Positions 13,570-21,809 of a stretch of 64,000 bases of DNA are shown in pieces (position 1 is the stretch's first letter; every line of letters starts with the position of its first letter). The notes under the pieces were generated by a model. It was not told where the DNA came from, did not search any database, and was given only the letters and a program-made list of their open reading frames with translations. The DNA is from Neurospora intermedia. Taxonomy: Eukaryota > Ascomycota > Sordariomycetes > Sordariales > Sordariaceae. The position numbers were made by a program, and so were the translations under genes. Location: positions 4,923,001-4,987,000 of the forward strand of contig BTPP01000001.1 of assembly GCA_037102815.1 (NCBI GenBank), written 5' to 3'.

Positions 13570-14850
13570 TAATAGGATACTTTAACGCCGATTCGTATAT
13601 TAATTTTACTATCCTTTTTAATTATTTAAATACTTATTCGACTAGTATCTAATTTATACTATACTTCAAGTTATATAATTCCTTCTTTGTTTTAGGCTAT
13701 TTATTACCCGGGGTATCCTTCTAATTTTAGAAATAATATTATACCGTAGGGAATAGGATTAAAATACCTCTCTATTAGTTAAAACCTACGTCGGCTAAGT
13801 AAAAGCGCTTAGGAGGTATTTTAAACCCGTAGAGTAAAGTAATACGAAGTAACTTTACGTCTTATATCGACCCTTTTACGCCGGCTAATATATATGCGAA
13901 AGAACTGTTAAATCTTATTATAGTAAATATATTTTATAAGATAAATCCCTTTTTATTACACTAACGATTTTAATCCTTCGCCGGTACTTTAATATAAATA
14001 TAGGTATTATCGATAGTATTAATTGTACTATTAAACTACTAATTACCCGCAATAAACTTAATTTTTAGCGCTATAAAATTATTATTTAATTGAATAATAT
14101 ATTCGGTATAAAGTTTAACAAAAATTGGTATTATTTACGTAATAATATTCAATACTATTAATTGGGCTATTAAAAAGAAGTAGGCTATTTACCGTTAAAT
14201 CTCGTTAAATATAATAATTTAAATAAAGACTATTAACTTAAATTTAACAGTCTAATATCTAGTATCCCTTATACCACCGCTCTCTCGCATCTACTTCGCT
14301 AGAACTATAAATTTAATCTTTATTATACGAAAGAGTTTATAGAACCGCCTCTTATACCTAATCAATAAATATTAGGCCTTAGCTATACTCGCTTCTAGGC
14401 CGCCTTCGTTAATAACTTTAAGGTTATTACCTTACCTCCCTCCCATTAAGGTAGCTATAGTAGTAATAACAGTAATAATAAGAAAAAGTACAATTTTTTT
14501 TCTATAAGCTTCCGCTACCTCCTCCTCCCCCTCTACTATAATATATTCGTTATCTTCTACTATAATCGCTAACGTATATTATTAAAGTAGATTATATTAT
14601 TTTACTCTTTATATAAATTACTACTATTAAGTAGCAGTACGATTGCCGACTATAATAATATATACGAACGGTCGTATAATTACGTAGCTTAAAGGATAGC
14701 CCCGCGGTTAACCCTAGTACCAGCGCTATAGTTTACCTACTTTCTATATAGTTACAGTTACACAAAGTACCTTCGAAAGTACTTTGTATAACCTTATAGC
14801 TGGTAAGTATCTAGATAGGGCGGTAAATACGTAAATGGGGGTATTTATAC
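13570..14850 (-). mobile_element. Dead PIF/Harbinger DNA transposon (DDE_Tnp_4 transposase)
   Basis: Minus-strand translation shows two hallmark blocks of fungal Harbinger-type nucleases in the right order. Near 14,030-13,982 there is a block of the type GAIDGTHI.IK.P, here read as TIDNTYIYIKVP, which carries the first catalytic Asp. Near 13,835-13,780 there is IPPKRFYLADVGF, matching the YYLADAGY block with the second Asp. The spacing is about 200 bases, as in the family. Between them lies a segment like the F.Y.LAGWEGSAHD region. RIP has put many in-frame stops (from Gln codons) into it, so it cannot code. Terminal inverted repeats could not be fixed. A 15-base near-direct repeat (GATTYGTATATTAAT) lies at 13,559-13,573 and 13,590-13,604, at the left end. 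Confidence 0.62.
14757..14792. repeat. Palindrome at the repeat/gene border
   Basis: Arms 14,757-14,770 and 14,779-14,792 are inverted copies of 14 bases with one mismatch (GTTAYACAAAGTAC), around an 8-base centre CTTCGAAA. It sits just inside the right end of the RIP-mutated block. It could be the end of a DNA transposon or a cruciform-forming site. Confidence 0.6.
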
Positions 14851-14952
14851 CTATTCTGGCGCGCGATGGCTGGTGGCTATACTTTATAGAGATTGGTTCG
14901 CTCTTGCTTAAGCACCTTTAATTAATCGTTATACTAATACAATACGGCTTTT

Positions 14953-15099
14953 TTATAAGGTTACGCATCTACTTTATACAAAACGTAACCTTTTGAGGGA
15001 TCTAGTTGTGTGGATTTTGCCAGCTTAAAGAGGGAAAGTGCGATCTACTTATGGGTCTTGAATTTGCACAACTTATAAGGTTACGTTTATAAGGTTACG
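14953..15099. repeat. Cluster of four TTATAAGGTTACG motifs
   Basis: The motif TTATAAGGTTACG (or its core) occurs directly at 14,953-14,965, 15,073-15,085 and 15,087-15,099. It occurs inverted as CGTAACCTTTT at 14,984-14,994. The first and inverted copies form an inverted pair with an 18-base spacer, and the last two are nearly adjacent direct copies. The cluster lies in normal-composition DNA between the Harbinger fossil and the first gene. It may be terminal repeats of a small non-autonomous DNA element or a regulatory repeat. Confidence 0.55.
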
Positions 15100-15204
15100 G
15101 TCACGCGAGCCGATCAGGCCCCTAACGGGTAGCTCGTGGGTGGGATGGGGTGGGCCGTTGATAGCCACCCCAGTTGGAGTTGACGTCGTTCAAACCTGGA
15201 AAAC

Positions 15205-15291
15205 ATGATTTCCTCACTTGCAGAACGAAGCATCAACACATTCAACACTGGCGTCGAAGTTTCCAAAGTTGATGAGCCTTTCGCTTTGTAA
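15205..15291 (+). promoter_or_regulatory. Possible uORF before the TDA3-like gene
   Basis: An ATG with A at -3 (AAACATGA) opens a 28-codon frame ending in TAA at 15,289-15,291, 13 bases before the chosen start of the oxidoreductase. If the transcript begins upstream of 15,205, it would be a leader ORF that could limit translation. The transcription start is unknown. Confidence 0.3.
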
Positions 15292-15304
15292 CCAGCTCGT
15301 CATC

Positions 15305-16910
15305 ATGGCTGCCCAGCAACAAAAGAGAAACATTGTCATTGTCGGTAGGTTTCAGGGATTATTTCCATTCCCCGCATACGACAGCTCTCAACTAACATAA
15401 CATCACCACCAGGTGGCGGCATCATTGGTTGCACAACCGCCTACTTCCTCACCCGCCATCCCAAGTTCGACCCGGCCCAGCACACCATCACTCTTCTCGA
15501 GGCCAGCTCCATCGCTGCGGGCGCATCTGGAAAAGCCGGCGGTCTCCTCGCCCTTTGGGCCTATCCCGAATGTCTCGTTCCCCTCTCCTACCGCCTGCAC
15601 CGGGAACTCGCCCATGAGCACAACGGTGCCGAGCGCTGGGGCTATCGGCAGGTCGGCTGCGGCTCCATCGGTGCGGTCGTCAAGAATGCCGATCTCAAGG
15701 CTCGCGAGGGCCAGGAAACATCAGCCTCGACGACATCCGACTTGAAGGAGCCTAACGGTACCACAGCAGCAGCCCCCAACGCCCACCTCCCCATCCAGAC
15801 CGAAGACGAAAAGACCTCTAAAGATTGGGAGAAACTTCCCAAACAAGACGTAGCCGCGACCTCCCTCCTCTCCAAATCCGTCCTGCCCCCGGATCTCGAC
15901 TGGGTTGACGGCTCGCTCGTACGCTCATGGGATGTCATGGGCCGACGCGGGGAGACCGAGACCGCGCAAGCACACCCCTTCCACTTCACCAACGCCATGG
16001 CGGATCTAGCCGCCGCCAAGGGCGTGGACATCCGGTTGGGCGCCAAGGTGACCAACATCACTTCCTCTTCTTCTTCTTCTTCTACAGCCCCGAACGGCAG
16101 GGTAGACACAGTCGAGTACCAGGACCGCAACAACAACGACGAAATCAAATACATTACGGAAGTAACAGACGTGATCCTGACTGCCGGCCCTTGGACGGGT
16201 AAAGTCTTGCCTCGGTCCAAGATCGAAGGGTTGCGCGCCCACAGCGTGGTGTACGAGGCGGAAGTCAGTCCGTACGCGGTGTTTACGGATATTGAGCTGC
16301 CGAGCGACTGGACGCCGGAGCATCGGCGGGTAAAGGGGCAAAAGAGGAAGCATAGGGGACATGTAGATCCGGAGATTTATGCGAGGCCATTTGGGGAGGT
16401 TTACGCTTGTGGTATGTGAATGGTCTTCTTTCTTTCTTTTTTTTCTCTTTCTTTCCTTGTTCTCATTTTTCCTTCCCTCTTTTCTCATTTCATTCCATCC
16501 CCTGGCACAAGTCTATACGACTTGACATGGGTATGACTGACAAATCAAAATCAACAGGCGAACCAGACAAAACCATTCCTCTCCCCGAAACAGCAGACCA
16601 AGTTCAATGCGACGAAGACCAATGCAACGACCTGATCTCCTACATCGCTACCGTCAGCCCGATTCTTGCGTCTGCCCCTGTCAAGGCCAAGCAGGCTTGC
16701 TACCTTCCTCAGCATGTCCGGTTCGGAGAGGAGAGGGGTCCGCTTATAGGCCAAACTTCTACGCCTGGCTTGTGGATTGCGGCCGGACATACGTGTTGGG
16801 GGATTCAGAACGGGCCAGCCACCGGCTTGTTGATGTCTGAACTGATTTTCGATGGACTCACCAAGAGTGCGGACATTGACAAGCTGGATCCCAAGAAGTT
16901 CAAGGTTTAA
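15305..16910 (+). CDS. FAD-dependent oxidoreductase, TDA3-like (DAO family)
   Basis: Exons 15305-15344, 15413-16411 and 16558-16910 join to 463 aa. Both introns are GT..AG and split a Gly codon after its first base. The N-terminus has the FAD-binding Rossmann motif IVIVGGGIIG (about residues 9-18), followed by an ASS..AGASGKAGG block. The C-terminus has GLWIAAGHTCWGIQNGPATG, typical of the TDA3-like branch of the D-amino-acid-oxidase fold. Yeast Tda3 is a putative FAD oxidoreductase linked to endosome-to-Golgi traffic; the substrate is unknown. The start at 15305 (CATCATGGC) has the better context. An in-frame ATG at 15272 would add 11 residues. A TTC microsatellite encodes a Ser run near 16,065-16,085, and residues about 105-155 are a low-complexity insert. 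It is the first gene after the heterochromatic block, convergent with rvt. Confidence 0.85.
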
Positions 16911-17227
16911 AAGGTTCAAAGGACTTATGGGGGTGGAGTGTCACGTATGGCAAGGTAGCGAGCGGAGCGGTGATGCGAGCATTAGACATGAAGTAATGGA
17001 CGCGGCTTACAACAGTACCATATACTAAGGCAATGTTTCCCTGTTTTCAAAATTGCTAAGCGTATCCTAATGATGTTCGAGAGCGGCGAGCATACATGAC
17101 AATGACCCCCCACTCGTTCCTCGTCATCCTCATTCTCCTGGTTTATACAGTCATAATCGTACATTATCCACCACAATCCTTCCTCATCGCCCGTCTCCCA
17201 CTACTAGTAACCTAGGTCACCACCCAC
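16911..17227. other. Convergent 3' intergenic region
   Basis: 317 bases between the stop codons of the oxidoreductase and rvt. It should hold both 3' UTRs. I see no gene or clear repeat in it. Confidence 0.6.
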
Positions 17228-19900
17228 TTAGCCCTGCCAATGGAACCGGCTTTGTCTCAGCATGGTTATCAACCCAATGGGCAGCGCCGCCTTATCAACG
17301 ACCGTCAGTCCACCAAACATGTCCACCACCTCCCGATGGAACAGTTGCACCACCCACTTGTCGTAGCTGCTCATGTCCTCCCAATCATCCTCGTTCTCCA
17401 GCGCCGCCTTGATATCGCCCTTGAGCTCCACGTTTTTCGTCTTCGGCTCCATCAATAGGTTTTGGTAAAGCGCCTTGAGCCGCGGCGACGTCAGCTCCCT
17501 GTACCGTGTGAACTCCTCATAACTCATGAAAGGCTCTCCCTCAAGGTCCTTAAATGAGTCTTCTCTGGTCGAACCACCAGCCGTCTTGTTCACAGCGCGC
17601 TCCATCCCGTAGGTCTCAAACAGCTCCTTCTCTCTCCGGTACGCACGCTCTTCCTCCTCTTCGTAGTCGGCCAGCATCTCCTCGGGCGTCTTTTCCAGGT
17701 CATCGCGAATCAGGAAGAGCGAGACGAACGGATTGCGCAAACCGAGACCGCCCATTGAAGTGGGGAAAAATAGGTATCCATCCGGGATGGATGAGATGCC
17801 GAAGCGTGAGGCGATCATATCCTTGACGTAGGCGCCCACCCCGCCGGCGTGGTCAGGGAAGAGCTTCTGCTGAATCCGCGCAAACATGGCAAGCATGCTG
17901 TCAACATGGGAACGGCCACTGCAGGCGGCGGGGCGGCCAAAAAAGTTGGTAAAAAAGCGGTCGCCGTAGATATTCCAGGCTTGCACCCAGTCAAATACCG
18001 ATTGGCAAGCACCCAGCTGGCGGCGGAGTTCGTCGATATGCTCGTCGACCTTCGACTCGTCGATTTCGAAGTGACCCGTTGAGGCGTTAAGCTTAAGTAA
18101 ACCCCAGCTAACAGGGCCGGTCGGAAGATTGTGGCTGGTTTTGGCAGTCTCCTCCGCCTTGGTTGACTCCAAGCCCACCTTCTTGTTCTTGGGATGAATA
18201 GTCGCTGATCCAGTCTTCTCCTCATTGAGGCTCAGTCCCATGACCTCGCTGAACTCCGTCATCACCTTCCATGCCTTGGAGCACTTCTCTGTGGTACCCC
18301 AAAGCCACATGTCGTCGTGAAGCCGGTAGAGAGGCGTTCCATCGGCCTTCTGGTTGACCGCAAAGTCCAGGCAAAACAGCAGGGACTCGCCCACGACATC
18401 GGAAATTGTGCTGCTTATCGGGGTGCCACGCTTGCGGATGCCAAAGGGAGTGTCGGGGTTGGGGTCGCCTTTGAACCGAAGAGGGGCCTCTAGCACACGC
18501 TTGAAGAAGTCAAGCCATTCTTCGTTGAAGCCAAAGAACTCCATCACGGCGAAGATGCTCGAGTGCGGCAGTCCAGGACCAAACCATTGAAAATCAGACC
18601 GAAGCACGGTTAGTTCGTTACCCATGTGCGTCTGGACGAGAATGTCAGCTTCAAGCCGGTGCATGAGACCCTGTACCACTCTCAGAGGCGAGTCTCTTGT
18701 GTCCTCTTCGCTGTCCGCTTCTGATGAATCATACCCGCCGCGGACCTCCGACATCCATTCGGGGAGATGATCCAGCAGAATCTTGTCATGGAAATAATCC
18801 TTGCGCTCATGGGCGACGCTATCGGCCTTGGAGAGGGGATTCTTTTCATCCAGAAAAAACTGTCGACGTCTCGCATCCTGCTTTGACATGGGTTTCGTGT
18901 CAGGCTTCCACACGCCTGTGGTTACGGTGAATCTCCCGAAGTGTTGTCGAATCAATACTGCCCATTGGCGGAAAATGTACTCGAGGAGCAGCGAATGCAG
19001 CAGGTCCTCGTCTAGGAAGAACCTGTACTTCCCATTAAGAGCCCGACGCTGCTCGACCACCACAGGTGCCTCCCAGGTCCAAGACGCGCGCGCATCCATA
19101 CGCATGTTCAGCACATCTGCGATCTCCTGCAGGACGACCGAGTTGTTCAGGAAGTCGCGAAGGGTGCTGCGCTTCTCACCCGTAATGTTGTCGCTTCGCA
19201 GGATGCTCTGGATGCATACCTTGACCTGTAACACGGTGAAGGGGTGTGACCAGTTCGCATGCTTGTTGTCCTGAAGTTCCTCAAAACTCTTTCTCAGCTC
19301 CGCCAAAGCGCGCTTGCAGTCCTTCGACGACCCGGCAAAGATGTCCTCCAGATACCGCTTGATGGCGTCTTTGTCGGTCTCCTTGGGGGTAAAAACAAAC
19401 TCTTCCCACCTCTTCCTCTGTTCATGCATCTCTTTCCTCCCAACGGGGACAAAGTCGTCCTTATCAGCCTTGTCACCCCCTTCAGTGATAGACATCTTCT
19501 TATCCTGCCCAGACGCAGCGGTCCACTCCCTGACCATCCGGCCGTACATGCTGGCAAATCTGTACTTGTTGCTCGTCATGTCCAACTCCTTCTTCACCGT
19601 CTCCTCATACTCGCGCAGAAGATCCTTCGACACGGAGGGATCAAAAGCCGCCTGTTCGACGAACCGCTTCATGTTGTCGGCCGACAGCATCGGGTTGTCA
19701 GCTCTTCTGATAGATGGCAGCTTGTCGCGACCATCAAGAAGAGTCTCTGCACGCTTGCGGACGTCGGCCTCCTTGTCGGCAGCGGAGAGCAGAGCGTCTT
19801 TGGCCGACTCGTATGCATCCTTTTGCTTTTGGAGCTGGTCCAGTTTGATGGAGGTGATGGAGGAGAGGGTCTGGGAGAGGACTTCTGAAGAGGCGGCCAT
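17228..19900 (-). CDS. Cellular reverse-transcriptase-like protein RVT
   Basis: A single exon of 890 aa. The start is the first true ATG (19,898-19,900) in a strong context (AAACATGGCC); the open frame reaches further upstream only through non-ATG codons. The N-terminal part, residues about 15-60, is charged and probably coiled coil. RT motifs follow in order: motif A with Asp436 (LRSDFQWFGPG), a motif B-like GTPISSTISDVVGESL (about 492-507), motif C with His528-Asp529-Asp530 (YRLHDDMWLWG), and motif D-like GLSLNEEKTGS (about 555-565). A long C-terminal extension follows. This matches the rvt family: single-copy, intact, intron-poor host genes known from fungi and a few other lineages. They are not mobile and carry no endonuclease. 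In that family the N-terminal coiled coil is reported to drive multimer formation, and the protein polymerises nucleotides in vitro. All catalytic Asp residues are present and the frame is free of breaks. The biological role is unsettled. Confidence 0.88.
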   Translation of the reverse strand: MAASSEVLSQTLSSITSIKLDQLQKQKDAYESAKDALLSAADKEADVRKRAETLLDGRDKLPSIRRADNPMLSADNMKRFVEQAAFDPSVSKDLLREYEETVKKELDMTSNKYRFASMYGRMVREWTAASGQDKKMSITEGGDKADKDDFVPVGRKEMHEQRKRWEEFVFTPKETDKDAIKRYLEDIFAGSSKDCKRALAELRKSFEELQDNKHANWSHPFTVLQVKVCIQSILRSDNITGEKRSTLRDFLNNSVVLQEIADVLNMRMDARASWTWEAPVVVEQRRALNGKYRFFLDEDLLHSLLLEYIFRQWAVLIRQHFGRFTVTTGVWKPDTKPMSKQDARRRQFFLDEKNPLSKADSVAHERKDYFHDKILLDHLPEWMSEVRGGYDSSEADSEEDTRDSPLRVVQGLMHRLEADILVQTHMGNELTVLRSDFQWFGPGLPHSSIFAVMEFFGFNEEWLDFFKRVLEAPLRFKGDPNPDTPFGIRKRGTPISSTISDVVGESLLFCLDFAVNQKADGTPLYRLHDDMWLWGTTEKCSKAWKVMTEFSEVMGLSLNEEKTGSATIHPKNKKVGLESTKAEETAKTSHNLPTGPVSWGLLKLNASTGHFEIDESKVDEHIDELRRQLGACQSVFDWVQAWNIYGDRFFTNFFGRPAACSGRSHVDSMLAMFARIQQKLFPDHAGGVGAYVKDMIASRFGISSIPDGYLFFPTSMGGLGLRNPFVSLFLIRDDLEKTPEEMLADYEEEEERAYRREKELFETYGMERAVNKTAGGSTREDSFKDLEGEPFMSYEEFTRYRELTSPRLKALYQNLLMEPKTKNVELKGDIKAALENEDDWEDMSSYDKWVVQLFHREVVDMFGGLTVVDKAALPIGLITMLRQSRFHWQG

Positions 19901-21809
19901 GTTTGCGGGTGTTGATCCGAAGAAGCGTGTATGTTGACTTTGATATGATGTAGAGAGAATTGACTGTGACAAGTGGTAAGCTTTTGCCGGTAGGGATATA
20001 CTATTCCGCGTTGTTTATCCACTTACTGGTGACGATTGAGCTCGATACTGGCGATCAGTGGGTAACCAAAAAAGAGGAGTTGCGGCTGAATGTGTCTGGA
20101 CCTGAAAAGATGGAAGGCGAAGCGGAGGGCGGCCGCCCTTATGTACTCTACTGAAGAGGTATCGCATGCTTCCCGTCTGTCACTGCCACAAACGACGAGA
20201 GTTTGTTTTTTCTCTCATGTTGAAGGAGCGTTTCCTGACGCGAGGCAACTTGGGAAACCACAGCCATCCTGCAAGCAGCGCCAACACTACGGCGAAAGAC
20301 TAATACCACCTCAGTCAACGGCCAACTTAATGAAGTGGTCTAGCTACCTTCTGCTTTGGGACCGGCGAGTTGGCGTACTAGGTGGGCAGGTTTGCTTTGC
20401 AGTACACACAGTGAGTGGTGTCTGGTGAGTCAACCGGCCAGACTTGCCCGTCGGGTGCGTAACCCTTACCTACTTCCAGTTTCCTCGTCCAACGTGTTTG
20501 CATCGTCAAGCATATGAGTTGATGAAAGAGCAGCCAGAACACCGCGATGGGGTTGACCGACATACTGCAGTCACGCATAGTGTCACTTTTGGTTTATTTG
20601 CTTGCTTCTTGTTGACACTTGCGTTGTGTCGGAAAGTCGGAACGAAGCTGCAAAACACGGCCACAGTGTCTCAAGTGTCCCTCAGCACTGTGCAGTGTGC
20701 CATGCAATCAACTTACTACTGGAGTATAACCTTTACAGAACTACATACCTCTAGACAGCTATACGCATTCACAAGATCTGATACGGTGTTTCGATATTGG
20801 ACAAAGCATAAGTATTGACAATACGAGCACGCCTATGGAACTTGACCCGAGGTCTCGAGCTAATAACTCAACCAGTATCGAACGACTGTAGACTACCATA
20901 CAAGCTGAAACTGAATGGGCTGGCCGAAAGCCAAGCCAGCGTCTTATCATATTCCTCGCCGAGTGGACCTTTCCACTGTACAACGATTGAAAACCTAACC
21001 TTCACTTCAATACCTACACTCTTGGAAAAGATCTCACTTGTACGAGTTTTTTTGTTGATAGGCTAGGAAGTCAGTGCTCAGTCGTCATTGTGTCAGGTGT
21101 ATGTTCAGTATCTTCGCGGTCTTGTCAGTCTAACTCTTCCGCTCGAGGCAAGTGCGTGCGTCCATGGCGGCTTCTCTGAGAATCTTGGGCATCAGAATCT
21201 CCCTCCCTTCTCCAAACGCAAGTACAATCTTCAAGACAAACATGAAAGCCAGAGCTGATGTTATCCCCCTTCGCCGAACGTGCACATCTGACAGCCGCAG
21301 CATTTCCATTATTCTGCACCGAGAGTGGGAAACAAGATGTACGTGAAAGTTGCTGTCAGTAAGTAGAGTGAGACCATCAGGCAATATTGGAGGGTTGTAA
21401 GCCACCTCGTCAATATTTTCAGGCTGAGGATCTCTCGTCCAGCCAGTGTTTTCTTGGACCTTTTCCCACTGGCCCTATATACACTACCAGGGATGTTAGC
21501 AGCTACCTGCTCGATGTCAGTGGCCTAGCCATGACCTAGTTTATAGGGCTGAAGACGCGGAAGAGGTGAATGGGCATCAAATAATAATATAGCGGATGAT
21601 CTTGGCGCCACTTTACCAGTCCGACTTTGCACTTCATGGCCTGCTCTGATTCCACCCTGTTTGATACTTAAATCAACGAAAGGGGAGTGTAGAAAGGGTA
21701 CGGATAAAAATGTCATAGTTATCATTCGATTCATAATTACCAAGTTTCCATCTTTTCCAATGCTACCCAACCAAACCGACTACCTCTATCTAGCTCCAAC
21801 GTTTCGCCT
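19901..21809. other. Intergenic region upstream of rvt
   Basis: About 1.9 kb between the rvt start and the RhoGAP gene's stop. It contains the rvt promoter and the RhoGAP 3' UTR. The short frames present lack ATG starts or protein-like composition. No RNA gene was recognised. Confidence 0.55.

Larger units (their letters stand above)
1..14850. repeat. RIP-degraded AT-rich repeat block
   Basis: The whole stretch is very AT-rich, and CpA and TpG dinucleotides are almost absent while CpG is still common. TpA-rich strings dominate. This is the signature of RIP, which turns CpA into TpA on both strands of duplicated DNA in Pezizomycotina. ATG, CTG, GTG and TTG all contain TpG, so no open frame of 60 codons exists before about 11.8 kb. 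The block is a patchwork of dead repeats, listed separately where a family can be named. Composition returns to normal abruptly near 14.85 kb. It is probably constitutive heterochromatin. Whether it is centromeric, subtelomeric or an interstitial island cannot be told here; no telomere repeat array is seen. Confidence 0.93.

Noticed and set aside
19259-19937. Overlapping plus-strand frames of about 210 codons opposite rvt
   Set aside because: Shadows of the rvt N-terminal coding region; no domain, and two frames overlap each other.
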